A stretch of DNA of 53,634 nt from DATNFP01 sp035606335 (GTDB taxonomy: Bacteria > Bacteroidota > Bacteroidia > Chitinophagales > Chitinophagaceae): contig DATNFP010000199.1 in assembly GCA_035606335.1 (NCBI GenBank), positions 1 to 53,634 of the forward strand, in the 5' to 3' direction. The notes under the pieces are model-generated. The model saw nothing but the letters and a program-made list of their open reading frames with translations. It was not told where the DNA came from and did no database searches. Both the position numbers and the translations under genes were made by a program. This document shows, one piece after another, positions 25,551 through 33,969 of this stretch (the stretch's first letter is position 1; the number at the start of each line of letters is the position of its first letter).

Positions 25551-26018
25551 CTAAAAATTATTATTACGCTTTGGGAAATACTGCACATCAATTGCATCTC
25601 CTTGTGGCGCAGTTTCGTTCGTTGTATCTATATATGGCCAGCCATCAGGATTAACAAGCCCTTTTTGTATATCTTTCAGATATTCAATAGAACGGTTGTA
25701 TTTCATTTCGAATAAGGTCATATCAATATTAGTATTGCACAACGCTAATAGATGCCAGCAGACAATGTCTTTTACTTTGCGTTGCAGATTGTAATCAACT
25801 AATGTGGGTGCGACGCTGCCATCTGCGCTGCCAAATAGCTGTACAAGGTCATACCGGCTTAGGTAGCTTTTTGCTTCCTGTATTGCAACATTGATAGCGT
25901 CATTCACAATAGCATCTCCATACATTGCAGGAGGGTTGCTTTCATTTGCGCGTGTGATCTCGTCGATCACTTCAGGATACATATTAGTGTATAGATCAGA
26001 TTTTTGTAAATAGCTCAT
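25551..26018 (-). CDS. Phage gp36-like head-tail joining protein (DUF1320-like)
   Basis: 155 residues. An N-terminal Y-L-x-x-S-D-L pattern (MSYLQKSDLYTNMYPEVID), a helical region with AINVAIQEAKSYLSRYDLVQLFG, a short linker, then RKVKDIVCWHLLALCN and YNRSIEYLKDIQKGLVNPDGWP fit DUF1320/Mu gp36-type adaptor proteins that sit between portal and tail. It is 25 bases downstream of TerL. In Mu-like phages this gene usually follows the capsid gene; here it belongs to the minus-strand packaging arm. Confidence 0.75.
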   Translation of the reverse strand: MSYLQKSDLYTNMYPEVIDEITRANESNPPAMYGDAIVNDAINVAIQEAKSYLSRYDLVQLFGSADGSVAPTLVDYNLQRKVKDIVCWHLLALCNTNIDMTLFEMKYNRSIEYLKDIQKGLVNPDGWPYIDTTNETAPQGDAIDVQYFPKRNNNF

Positions 26019-26043
26019 AGCGGCATTTTTATTTGTAGTTATA

Positions 26044-27549
26044 TTAGAAATGTTTGTTGGTCAGGTATCTTGGGATGATATTGAAGTTGGCGGCAATTGT
26101 TGATGATATCTTATTGTTGATATTCCAGACAGCGCCTTCTACAGCATCAGGCCCGTCATCGTGTGCCCTGCTGCCTGGAGCCAAAGCAATAAATTGCTCT
26201 TCTAATCTTTGCATGTGAGGATTGTCTTTTTCATTTGCATTCAGGTATAGCTTCCCATTTCTGTTAAGGGGCTCCAGCAGGCTTTCTATGCGCATGAATT
26301 TATCAGGCTTCTGTCGTTTGTCTCCACTGATAGGAATTGTTTTTCCACGCAATTTTCCCGTATCGTAAAATTCTTTAAGCAGTACATCCTGCATGAATAC
26401 CTGCTCCATGTAGAAGTAACAATTGCACCCGTTTACCAGACTCATGATATCGTAATGCCAGTCTATCATCCTGGCTGTGGTTGTTTGTTCCAGGTAAACT
26501 TTGATAACGTGATATTCGTCACGCCACTTGCCTACTAATACTGTCGCTTTATAATCATTCTTCTTTGTGTCTTTAAAAGAAGGATCGGTGTAGCATACCA
26601 ACAATGTATATTGTTCTAATGACGGACAACCTTTGTATGCCATTTCTTTAAACACTGATCCTTCAGTAATAGGATTATTAAAATATTCTTTTTGCGCAGC
26701 CGCATAGCTTTTCTGGCTCAGCACTCTGTCTATATCTACCTCACTGTTTTTCTCAGGCCAAATCGATCTTCCTTCACTGTCACGAATATTTATCTCATCT
26801 ATATGATCTGCAAAATTGGTAGCGCGCTGCACACAACAATCTCTAGCTATTCTGTTACCGCAAAAAATAATAAGTGTAGGATTGGAAATAGATCGTGTAC
26901 CGATTGCGGCTTCTTCTACCCACTTCCACGTTTTTTTGATCATCTCAGGATTTCGGCAATCCTGATCTGTATCCAGATCATCGAACAATAAAATATCTGG
27001 TCGCAACTCTTCGCTTCGTGTGCCCCTTGGTGATTGGCCGGCACCCAATGCCCTGAAGGAAATATTTCTCTGTGTAACGAATTCAGATGATTGCCAGCTC
27101 CCTGTTTTCTCCTGCAGGTCATAATCATTAATAATGCGCTGATTAAACTCAAGGTTGGCCTTGTAAGGAAGTAAAAGACGAGTAGCATTTTCGAGGCTAT
27201 TGCTAATAAGCAACACATATTTCTTTTTGCCGGTGAGGCATAGGTACAGCACCTCCATCATTGTGCGTGTGCTCTTGGCCAGCTCCCTGCTCCACATGCG
27301 AACTTCATACCATTCGGGATTGTCTATTACTCTTTTTGTAGCCTCTATATGGAAATGTGCAGGTTCAGCAAAAGTGTATTTTGGGAAATAATACTTAAAC
27401 CAATCCTCAGTATTTAATTCTAAATTTTTTATTCGCTGCTGTTGCTCTTCCAATGTCTCAATTACATCAATAGCTGTAGAACTGCGGATGTTCAATTCAA
27501 ATTCAGTCCATTCGTCTACATATTTTTTATCTGTTTTCAGCTTGTTCAT
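26044..27549 (-). CDS. terL: Phage terminase large subunit (ATPase and nuclease)
   Basis: 501 residues, a normal TerL length. The ATPase half has a deviant Walker A (WSRELAKST at 86-94), a Walker B with catalytic acids (DILLFDD around 185-191) and a coupling motif region (IIFCGNR near 228-233). The RNase H-like nuclease half starts with YTDPSF (Asp322) and carries the later acidic residues YFYMEQVF and HDDGPDA near residue 460. It pumps DNA into the prohead and cuts it. It starts 2 bases after the TerS-like gene ends. All key motifs are intact, so packaging could be functional. Confidence 0.93.
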   Translation of the reverse strand: MNKLKTDKKYVDEWTEFELNIRSSTAIDVIETLEEQQQRIKNLELNTEDWFKYYFPKYTFAEPAHFHIEATKRVIDNPEWYEVRMWSRELAKSTRTMMEVLYLCLTGKKKYVLLISNSLENATRLLLPYKANLEFNQRIINDYDLQEKTGSWQSSEFVTQRNISFRALGAGQSPRGTRSEELRPDILLFDDLDTDQDCRNPEMIKKTWKWVEEAAIGTRSISNPTLIIFCGNRIARDCCVQRATNFADHIDEINIRDSEGRSIWPEKNSEVDIDRVLSQKSYAAAQKEYFNNPITEGSVFKEMAYKGCPSLEQYTLLVCYTDPSFKDTKKNDYKATVLVGKWRDEYHVIKVYLEQTTTARMIDWHYDIMSLVNGCNCYFYMEQVFMQDVLLKEFYDTGKLRGKTIPISGDKRQKPDKFMRIESLLEPLNRNGKLYLNANEKDNPHMQRLEEQFIALAPGSRAHDDGPDAVEGAVWNINNKISSTIAANFNIIPRYLTNKHF

Positions 27550-27551
27550 TT

Positions 27552-28034
27552 TTATGCTTGTTTTAGCCTATGCTTGACAAAGGCATCAAATTGTAAAGAG
27601 ATGAGTTTAGCTGTATCAAGATTGCGCTGTAAAACAAAACGGATAAACTGCATTCCCGTTTCTATCATCTCACCCATACTCACATCTGTCTCCAGGTTTT
27701 TTATTGCTGCAGTGTACTTGATTATTTTATCTGCGTCCTTTGTATCTCCCAGCTCATCGCTCTCTTTTACCTTAATAGTAATGGCAGCAATAATATCATA
27801 CAGGTGACGCAATTGTTCCTCTTTGGAAGTGAGCAATGATCTGCGCATTTTATCCCATTCGCCTTCAGCTATCCATCTTCTTATAGTGCTTTCATCGGCA
27901 GCAACTTTTAATGCAATTTCTTTCTGTGTAAGGTCGAAACGTGTGTAGAGCATTTGCGCCCATTCGCGCTTCTGGTCATTACTTAGTTTGCCTGGATTTT
28001 TATTAAAGCCATTATCCATGATGCAAATGTCCAT
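27552..28034 (-). CDS. Terminase small subunit-like HTH protein
   Basis: 160 residues, or 155 if the second ATG (28019) is used. The N-terminal region is a helix-turn-helix (AQMLYTRFDLTQKEIALKVAADESTIRRWIAEGEW), followed by a long helical region with LRHLYDIIAAITIKVKESDEL and DADKIIKYTAAIKNLE. This is the layout of Mu gp27/DUF1804-type small terminase proteins that recognise DNA and regulate TerL. It is the first gene of the minus-strand arm and directly precedes terL, strengthening the call. It could also serve as a DNA-binding regulator. Confidence 0.8.
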   Translation of the reverse strand: MDICIMDNGFNKNPGKLSNDQKREWAQMLYTRFDLTQKEIALKVAADESTIRRWIAEGEWDKMRRSLLTSKEEQLRHLYDIIAAITIKVKESDELGDTKDADKIIKYTAAIKNLETDVSMGEMIETGMQFIRFVLQRNLDTAKLISLQFDAFVKHRLKQA

Positions 28035-28076
28035 CGCTTGCGGATTTTTATTTCGACAAATTTTTATGCTTATATG

Positions 28077-28103
28077 AAAACTGTATAGTCATTATACAGT
28101 TTT
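28077..28103. promoter_or_regulatory. Perfect 11-bp dyad between divergent phage operons
   Basis: AAAACTGTATA (28077-28087) and TATACAGTTTT (28093-28103) are perfect inverted copies around GTCAT. It lies in the only divergent promoter region of the phage-like locus, 43 bases before the TerS-like gene and 116 bases before the protease gene. A divergent spacer does not need a terminator, so an operator for a dimeric regulator is the simplest reading. No repressor gene is found in the locus. Confidence 0.7.
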
Positions 28104-28218
28104 ACGATAATGATAAAAATTCGATTTGGTGCAGCCTTCTGAGCGTTGCAATTTTACACCGTGAAACATGCTTTTGGTAGTCGCAAATAAAAATCTCTCA
28201 CTAAATATTATATACTCG

Positions 28219-29217
28219 ATGGCTTCTAAACAAATCAATAAAAAATTCGTCCTTTCGGATAGCACGGTAAATGAGTACGGCTTTCGCCTGCTCTCATCCG
28301 GCTACCAACTGGGGGAGTTTCAAAAAAACCCAATTGGCTATTACATGCATCAGCGCGATGGTGGTGTAGTAGTGAAATGGTGCGACCTGTGTATGGATGA
28401 TGACCAGGTAACAGCTTATCCTGAGATCAATTTATCAAATACACGTGGACAGCAAACAGCAGATGAAGTAGAGAATGGTTTTCTGAATGCTGCTTCTGTA
28501 GGACATATTGTTGTACTGGAATATTCAAACGATCCTGAACTTATGTTGCCGGGACAAACAGGACCCACTATTACCAAATGGTATAATAAAGAATGCAGCC
28601 TTGTAGATATACCCGGCAATTATAATGCCCTTACACAATTATATGATGAAGATGACAATGCACTTAACCTCGCCGATTTTACAAATAAATCAATCGTAAA
28701 CATGAAATCAATCACACTAACACCTGAATTATTAAAGAGTCTTTCTCTTGCAGACAGTTCGGATGGCACTGATGTTATTGCTGCTATTAATAGCCTCACA
28801 GACAGAGCAGCAATAGTCACCACGTTACAGGCTGAAAATACTGATCTGCAAACTGAGGTTGCCAACCTGCGTGCAGCCTTTGGTAAGAAACAGGTTGCAG
28901 ACATGCTAGACAAAGCAATGGAAGAAAAGCGCATAACAGTAGCCCTGAAAAACAAACTGGCTGCACAGTACGCAAACAACCCTACAGATCTGAAAGACCT
29001 GCTTGCCTCAATGCCAAAGTACCAGGCAATAACTGACACTATACAGGTAGCAGAAAATCTGAGGTCTGAAAAAGCAAGCAGCCTGCTGAAACTAAACTGG
29101 GATGAGCTGGATAGAAGCGACAAGCTTAAAGAACTGAAAGAGCAGTTCCCCGAGCTATATGCTCAAAAATTTGAAGAACACTTTAATCACAAGCCAGGAG
29201 AAAAAGCTAAAGCATAA
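28219..29217 (+). CDS. Prohead protease fused to scaffold (Mu gpI-like)
   Basis: 332 residues from the ATG at 28219; an earlier in-frame ATG (28168) adds 17 hydrophobic residues and is unlikely. The N-terminal ~140 residues resemble a U35-type prohead protease, with candidate catalytic His44 (YYMHQRDG) and Ser93 (NAASVGHI). From about residue 185 there is a coiled-coil scaffold (LQAENTDLQTEVANLRAAFGK) and a charged helical end. The protease/scaffold shapes and matures the capsid. It is the first gene of the plus-strand arm, directly before the capsid gene, as expected. Confidence 0.78.
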   Translation: MASKQINKKFVLSDSTVNEYGFRLLSSGYQLGEFQKNPIGYYMHQRDGGVVVKWCDLCMDDDQVTAYPEINLSNTRGQQTADEVENGFLNAASVGHIVVLEYSNDPELMLPGQTGPTITKWYNKECSLVDIPGNYNALTQLYDEDDNALNLADFTNKSIVNMKSITLTPELLKSLSLADSSDGTDVIAAINSLTDRAAIVTTLQAENTDLQTEVANLRAAFGKKQVADMLDKAMEEKRITVALKNKLAAQYANNPTDLKDLLASMPKYQAITDTIQVAENLRSEKASSLLKLNWDELDRSDKLKELKEQFPELYAQKFEEHFNHKPGEKAKA

Positions 29218-29283
29218 CATCAGAAGTCAATCAACAAATCAAAAACTTTAATCACACACAACAACTTAAAAAAACCAGTACTT

Positions 29284-30378
29284 ATGAAGCAATTATTTAA
29301 ATCTCTTTCACTTATTATCGCTATCGGTTTTGTTGTAGGCAATGCAGTGCATCTTATCGCAAACCCTGTTATTCCTATCATTTTACTCGCTGCTGCTATC
29401 ATTTTTCTGAAATCACCTAAGCGTGATATGCTAACCGCTGCAGGTATTCAGCGCGAAATATGGGAAAACCACATTGTGGCTAACCTGTTTAAGAACAATG
29501 AGTTTTTGCTTAAATCGGTAGATGCCAGCGAATACGTGGTGCGCGGAAAAATAGTACACATCCCACAATCAGGAGGATTACCTAACATAGTAAAGAACAG
29601 GACATCAATACCCGCAACTGTAACAAGCCGTACAGATACGACCAACGATTACAATCTTGATTCCTATACGTCTGATCCCATACTGATCACAAATGCTGAA
29701 GAAGTAGAATTGAGCTATAACAAACGTGAAAGTATTTTGTACGAACATGAGGCAGCATTGCGCCAGAACATTGCCGAAAATATGCTGTACACATGGGCAC
29801 CCACTTCAAATATTATATCCAGCACAGGTATACCTAATTCAAATCCTGCTGATACCCCTACTAAATCCGCTGCCTATTTGCCCGGCGCAACAGGCAACCG
29901 ATTGAACTTCACTACATGGGATCTGCGCCAGGCTCAAATGAAACTGGACAGTACTAATGTACCGGAAGAAGACCGTTATGCATTATTCAGTGCGCAGGCA
30001 TATCAACAGTTGATCACCGATATGACCGCAACACAATATCGTGACTTCTCATCTGTGATGGATCCAAGAACAGGAGTAGTTGGTGAGCTGTTTGGTTTTA
30101 AAATAATGAAACGCTCTACATCAATGGCCTACGACCTTAGTGGATCAGCAGCGCCAAAAGTGGTAGGGGCAGCAGGTCTCGCTACAGATTGTGATTCAGT
30201 GCTTTGCTGGCAATCACAGGCAGTAGAACGTGCAATAGGTGACGTGCTGTTCTTTGAGCAAATGAATAACCCGGTTTACTATGGTGACCTGTTCAGTATG
30301 CTTGTTCGTATGGGTGGTAGAAAACGCCGTGCTGCCGAAGAAAACATTGTAGCGATCGTACAAGGAGCTGCCAGTTAA
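29284..30378 (+). CDS. Phage major capsid protein with hydrophobic N-terminal extension
   Basis: 364 residues. From about residue 49 the sequence fits an HK97-fold major capsid protein of Bacteroidota phages: LTAAGIQREIWENHIVANLF, a VVRGKIVHIPQSGG segment, NLDSYTSDPILITNAEEVELSYNKRES and the end FEQMNNPVYYGDLFSMLVRMGGRKRR. Residues 1-45 are unusual: basic MKQLFK, then two hydrophobic stretches (about 9-27 and 29-42), then KSPKRD. This looks like a membrane-anchor hairpin or a hydrophobic delta domain. An alternative ATG at 29428 (residue 49) would remove it. The extension may be cut off by the upstream protease during maturation. Confidence 0.85.
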   Translation: MKQLFKSLSLIIAIGFVVGNAVHLIANPVIPIILLAAAIIFLKSPKRDMLTAAGIQREIWENHIVANLFKNNEFLLKSVDASEYVVRGKIVHIPQSGGLPNIVKNRTSIPATVTSRTDTTNDYNLDSYTSDPILITNAEEVELSYNKRESILYEHEAALRQNIAENMLYTWAPTSNIISSTGIPNSNPADTPTKSAAYLPGATGNRLNFTTWDLRQAQMKLDSTNVPEEDRYALFSAQAYQQLITDMTATQYRDFSSVMDPRTGVVGELFGFKIMKRSTSMAYDLSGSAAPKVVGAAGLATDCDSVLCWQSQAVERAIGDVLFFEQMNNPVYYGDLFSMLVRMGGRKRRAAEENIVAIVQGAAS

Positions 30379-30427
30379 TAAATGAAACGGTAATCAAACT
30401 ATTAAGTAATCATTAAACCGCTTAGCT

Positions 30428-30700
30428 ATGCATGACGTTCAGATTTGGGTGCTTTCAGGTATTGTATGTATATCAGGCATCATTATAGGATTCTTTTCAA
30501 AGACAGGTTTTAACCTGGTTGTCCAATTGCTTAGTGAGATTAAAGATGAGATAAAGAAGCTCACTACTGAAACCACGAAACATGAGCAGAAAATACTAAG
30601 CATGAAAGAAAAGCTGGAGGATCATGAAAGCAGATTGCGCTTAATAGAAAAGCAAAATAATAACTATCAACTATCTGTAACCGATGAAAACATTATATAA
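30428..30700 (+). CDS. Small membrane-anchored coiled-coil protein, lysis cassette
   Basis: 90 residues: one N-terminal transmembrane helix (VLSGIVCISGIIIGFF), an amphipathic stretch, then a long charged coiled coil from about residue 35 (EIKDEIKKLTTETTKHEQKILSMKEKLEDHESRL). This layout is like XhlA-type or spanin-like partners of phage lysis. It overlaps the next, holin-like gene by 17 bases, and an endolysin lies further downstream, so it probably acts in release of the particles. No sequence motif fixes the exact role. Confidence 0.6.
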   Translation: MHDVQIWVLSGIVCISGIIIGFFSKTGFNLVVQLLSEIKDEIKKLTTETTKHEQKILSMKEKLEDHESRLRLIEKQNNNYQLSVTDENII

Positions 30701-30857
30701 AAACTGGCGCACTACATTAGCCGCCATAGCCATAGCAGCGCTCACTGTATTACAAACGCTCCATTACATCACACCGACGCAGTTCGCAACCTATTCTGGC
30801 GTATTAGCAGCAGTAGGTCTGGGAGTAGCGAAAGACGGTGCTAATAAAAATTCTTAA
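30684..30857 (+). CDS. Holin-like small membrane protein
   Basis: 57 residues starting with KTLYKNWRTTLAAIAIAA, then a hydrophobic helix, a short turn with proline (HYITPTQF), a second small-residue helix (GVLAAVGLGV) and a hydrophilic tail (AKDGANKNS). The KNW.TT start and the GL..AKD..... end are typical of short phage holins. Its ATG lies inside the end of the preceding gene (17-base overlap), which suggests coupled translation. It should form holes that let the CHAP-type endolysin reach the wall. Confidence 0.7.
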   Translation: MKTLYKNWRTTLAAIAIAALTVLQTLHYITPTQFATYSGVLAAVGLGVAKDGANKNS

Positions 30858-30875
30858 TTCTAAAAAAAGAACACT

Positions 30876-31301
30876 ATGTTTTGCCCTAAGGTAAGCTCTG
30901 AAATAAGAGCTGCTTACAAGTCTTTTGACCAGTACATTAACGCACATATAGATACAGCGCTGCAATTCACCGAAAACCTTCAAAAGGTTTTGCAATCACC
31001 AACAGCGGATATTATTACTGCGCTTACAGGAAATATAGGTACTGCAATACGCACAGATCTGCTTAAAGTGCTGAATGATGTGATACCTGCTCTAAGCATA
31101 GCGGATACATGCAAAAGCTGTACCACATTAGCAAATCAGCTACAATGCTATACCGATAATCTTAAAAAGTTATCCCCTGATCTTCAGGATGGCATACTTG
31201 TAAAAATGGCAAGTAAGATAGCCGGTGCGTTACATGGCAACAAATTGAAGACAGCGCTGTATGATCTATACACACAAGCTAAATACACTGCAAACAAATA
31301 A
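30876..31301 (+). CDS. Hypothetical phage protein in the lysis region
   Basis: 141 residues, predominantly helical, with Cys pairs at the start (MFCPKVSS) and in the middle (ADTCKSCTTLANQLQCYTDN). There is no transmembrane helix or signal peptide. It lies 18 bases after the holin-like gene and before the endolysin. I recognise no family. A role in lysis timing or in the head is possible but not shown. Confidence 0.6.
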   Translation: MFCPKVSSEIRAAYKSFDQYINAHIDTALQFTENLQKVLQSPTADIITALTGNIGTAIRTDLLKVLNDVIPALSIADTCKSCTTLANQLQCYTDNLKKLSPDLQDGILVKMASKIAGALHGNKLKTALYDLYTQAKYTANK

Positions 31302-31345
31302 TAAGAAAAAACTCGTGACAGCAGCTTACCCTTCTGTTAGCTCCA

Positions 31346-31370
31346 TATCGTTTTGTAAACGATAATTTTT
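31346..31370 (+). terminator. Hairpin with T run before the endolysin gene
   Basis: TATCGTTT and AAACGATA form an 8-bp stem with a TGT loop followed by ATTTTT, in the 92-base gap before the endolysin. It may be an attenuator that separates capsid and holin transcription from later genes. Confidence 0.55.
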
Positions 31371-31393
31371 AAACCACAGAGAATAGATAAAAA

Positions 31394-31918
31394 ATGAATC
31401 CTACCCAATCATCTCCTGCTGCTGTTGCTTCACTTCCTCAGCTGGCCCTGCAAATCGCAGTAAGCCAGTTGGGTGTGAGTGAAAAACCGGTAGGCAGTAA
31501 CTCAGGCCCTGAAGTAGACAAATATCTCGCATCTGTGGGGTTAAAACCTGGTTACGCATGGTGTCAATCGTTTGTGTATTGGTGCTATGCGCAAGCCGCA
31601 AACCAGCTTGGCATACAAAATCCCCTAGTAAGAACTGCAGGCGTGCAAGACTGCTGGAACAAAACAGCAATACAGTTTAAAGTGTCTAAACACGATGCCA
31701 TACTACATGCTGCACTCTTGATCAAACCCGGTGATCAGTTTATACTAAGCTATAGCCATGGTAATGGGCATACAGGTATCATAGAAAAAATAGATGGATT
31801 GGTGATACACACGGTAGAGGGTAACAGTAATAACAATGGCAGTCGTGAAGGATATGGAGTAGTACGACATCAGCGCAGCATAGGTAGCCCCTATTTACTC
31901 GGTTTTATAAAATATTAA
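31394..31918 (+). CDS. CHAP-domain endolysin
   Basis: 174 residues that fit a CHAP-type (NlpC/P60 superfamily) peptidoglycan amidase or endopeptidase. The nucleophile is Cys57 in YAWCQSFVYWC, the catalytic His is probably 126 (GNGHTGII), and the third polar residue lies in HTVEGNSNNNGS around 140-150. There is no signal peptide, so export needs the holin encoded upstream. No separate wall-binding domain is present. It would release particles from the producer cell. Confidence 0.85.
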   Translation: MNPTQSSPAAVASLPQLALQIAVSQLGVSEKPVGSNSGPEVDKYLASVGLKPGYAWCQSFVYWCYAQAANQLGIQNPLVRTAGVQDCWNKTAIQFKVSKHDAILHAALLIKPGDQFILSYSHGNGHTGIIEKIDGLVIHTVEGNSNNNGSREGYGVVRHQRSIGSPYLLGFIKY

Positions 31919-31928
31919 TCACATTATA

Positions 31929-32273
31929 ATGCAACACGCAAAACAATATTTTGATGGGCATCCACAGGCAGATCATTTCTATTTCACTGAAGATGGTTTT
32001 GCATTTTTTAAGGAACAGGATGCTACAGCACATGCCTTCAGCACAAAACAACATGTGCAAAAAATAACCCGCGCTGAATATGAAGCCTGGGAAACAGGCG
32101 ACACAGATAAGATGCAGGCTGCTGCACAGGCAGCACAAATAAAAACGGAACAGGAAACTGCACAAAAAATCGCAGAGCAGGAAAAATTAACACAATCCAT
32201 GTTCCCCGATTTACAGGATGCAATTGAGGGTATAACTCCTAAAGGAAAAATAAGAACAACTAAAAGAATATAA
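31929..32273 (+). CDS. Hypothetical phage protein
   Basis: 114 residues. The N-terminal half is a compact alpha/beta segment (YFDGHPQADHFYFTEDGFAFF) and the C-terminal half is a charged Ala/Gln-rich helix (AAAQAAQIKTEQETAQKIAEQE) ending in a basic tail. It lies 10 bases after the endolysin and 29 bases before the sheath gene. I recognise no family; the position between lysis and tail genes suggests a minor virion or assembly protein. Confidence 0.6.
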   Translation: MQHAKQYFDGHPQADHFYFTEDGFAFFKEQDATAHAFSTKQHVQKITRAEYEAWETGDTDKMQAAAQAAQIKTEQETAQKIAEQEKLTQSMFPDLQDAIEGITPKGKIRTTKRI

Positions 32274-32302
32274 TCACACAACAACATTTCAAACTATAAA
32301 AC

Positions 32303-33484
32303 ATGGGTAATGTAAACGTAACACTTGGTAATGGCGCTCTTGGCTCTGTGCTGCAAACCCAGGACGGTATTGCAGGCATGGTGCTCAACGGCACAGCAGA
32401 AGGCACTATCGTGGCAGGCACGCCATTCCTTATCACCAGTCTGCAGGATGCAATCACTGCCGGACTGACGACAACTAATAATCCACTGGCATATAAAAAT
32501 ATTACAGACTTCTATGCAAATGCATTGAATGAAGGAGCGCAGTTATACATAATGCTGGTTCCAGATACTATGACGGTAGCTCAAATGGCAGACAAGACCA
32601 ATACAAATGGTGCTATCAAGCTATTACAATTTGCCGGTGGCAAAGTGAGGATACTTGGAATTATGAGCGATGACGCACATGTATATAGTGTAGGCAGTCC
32701 TGTAGTAACCACAAATGGTATCAATGCGGATGTATATACAGCAGTAACAAACATACAGGCTTTGGCGCAACAATTCTTTTTGGCAGAGCAGCCTTTCCGT
32801 GCAGTAATAGGTGGTACATCTTTTACAGGTACTGCTTCCAGCTTATCGGACCTGACAACAGAAGCAAACAATCGTGTTGCCGTTTTAATTGGCGATACTG
32901 TTAGCGGAGCGAATGCCGCTTTAGGATTGTGTCTGGGTACTCTGGCAGCTATACCGGTACAAAGAAAAATAAGCCGCGTAAAGAACGGACCGTTGAATAC
33001 CAACACTGCGTTTATTGCAACAACGTCAGCCGACCAATATACACAGACAGATGCTATCACTTCAAAGGGATTTATCACTTTTAAAGCCTATCAAAGCTTA
33101 AGTGGATTTTTCTTTACCGGCGATCCCACAGCAACTACAACAACCGACGATTATGCAATGCTGGCTCGTGGCCGTGTGATAGACAAGGCACACCTCTTAG
33201 CTTACGCAACCTTTGTACAGGAAGTGGATGATGAAGCTCCCGTAGATCCTAAAACAGGATTGATCGACCCAGGCTTTGCACTATACCTGCAGCAACAGAT
33301 GGAAAACCAGATCAATCTCTCAATGGTTGCAAATAATAATTGTAGCGGGGTTACATGCTTTATTGATCCTAATCAGAACGTGCTTAGCACAAGCCAGCTA
33401 AATGTAACGCTGAAAATAACACCTGTGGGCTATGCTACAACTATTAACGTGACCCTAAGCTTTGATAATCCAGCAAACGGGTAA
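32303..33484 (+). CDS. Contractile tail sheath protein (DUF2586-like)
   Basis: 393 residues. The N-terminal half has sheath-like features (GLTTTNNPLAYKNITDFYANALNEGAQLYIMLVP), the middle has a segment GKVRILGIMSDD, and the C-terminal third (VDPKTGLIDPGFALYLQQQMENQINLSM and following beta strands) looks like the conserved sheath core. The gene is followed directly by the tube, chaperone and tape-measure genes, the standard order of contractile tails. The sheath contracts to drive the tube through the target envelope. Confidence 0.82.
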   Translation: MGNVNVTLGNGALGSVLQTQDGIAGMVLNGTAEGTIVAGTPFLITSLQDAITAGLTTTNNPLAYKNITDFYANALNEGAQLYIMLVPDTMTVAQMADKTNTNGAIKLLQFAGGKVRILGIMSDDAHVYSVGSPVVTTNGINADVYTAVTNIQALAQQFFLAEQPFRAVIGGTSFTGTASSLSDLTTEANNRVAVLIGDTVSGANAALGLCLGTLAAIPVQRKISRVKNGPLNTNTAFIATTSADQYTQTDAITSKGFITFKAYQSLSGFFFTGDPTATTTTDDYAMLARGRVIDKAHLLAYATFVQEVDDEAPVDPKTGLIDPGFALYLQQQMENQINLSMVANNNCSGVTCFIDPNQNVLSTSQLNVTLKITPVGYATTINVTLSFDNPANG

Positions 33485-33513
33485 ATAATTAATAACTAAA
33501 AACAATTTTAATA

Positions 33514-33942
33514 ATGGCAATACAAGTTTTTAATAGCCAGGAATGCGAATGGTCGGATATGGCAATAACGCTGGCAGGCGCTCCGTTGGGAAAAATACGT
33601 AGTGTACAATATACTGTTGAACAGGATAAAGCACATCTGTATGGCGCGGGCGACGAACCCATAAGCATACAGAGCGGTAATCGTAAATACACAGGCACTA
33701 TCAAAGTATTGAAAGGAGCTTTTGATGATATCAACGCTGCTGCAATAGAAGCTGCAGGCAGAGATCTGCTCGACCTGGAATTTGATATCGTGGTGGTATA
33801 TAAAGCAAAAGGTAACAGACCATTGCAAACCGATACATTGGTGCGTTGCCAGGTGAGCAGCTATAACAGGAACTGGGATCAGGGCGCAAAACAAATGGAA
33901 ATATCCCTACCCATATTATTTCTGCAAATAAAATCTAATTGA
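33514..33942 (+). CDS. Tail tube protein
   Basis: 142 residues, mostly beta. Features are VFNSQECEWSDMAITLAGAPLGKIRSVQYTV at the start, a KYTGTIKVLKGAFDDINAA middle and an ending QMEISLPILFLQ. Size, beta content and the location between sheath and chaperone genes support a tail tube protein that polymerises into the inner tube. Sequence alone does not fix the subfamily. Confidence 0.75.
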   Translation: MAIQVFNSQECEWSDMAITLAGAPLGKIRSVQYTVEQDKAHLYGAGDEPISIQSGNRKYTGTIKVLKGAFDDINAAAIEAAGRDLLDLEFDIVVVYKAKGNRPLQTDTLVRCQVSSYNRNWDQGAKQMEISLPILFLQIKSN

Positions 33943-33969
33943 TCATCTCACGTAAAATAATCTTCATAA

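Noticed and set aside
22480..28218. Integrase, repressor or attachment site at the left edge of the particle locus
   Set aside because: I read both strands and saw no tyrosine or serine recombinase motif, no repressor-like gene and no tRNA gene; attachment direct repeats cannot be found without the far boundary.
28620..29123. Minus-strand 167-residue Ser/Ala-rich frame
   Set aside because: It is antisense to the protease/scaffold gene; the repeats reflect codon bias of the real gene.
32581..33078. Minus-strand 165-residue open frame
   Set aside because: It is antisense to the tail sheath gene and has the biased composition of a shadow frame.
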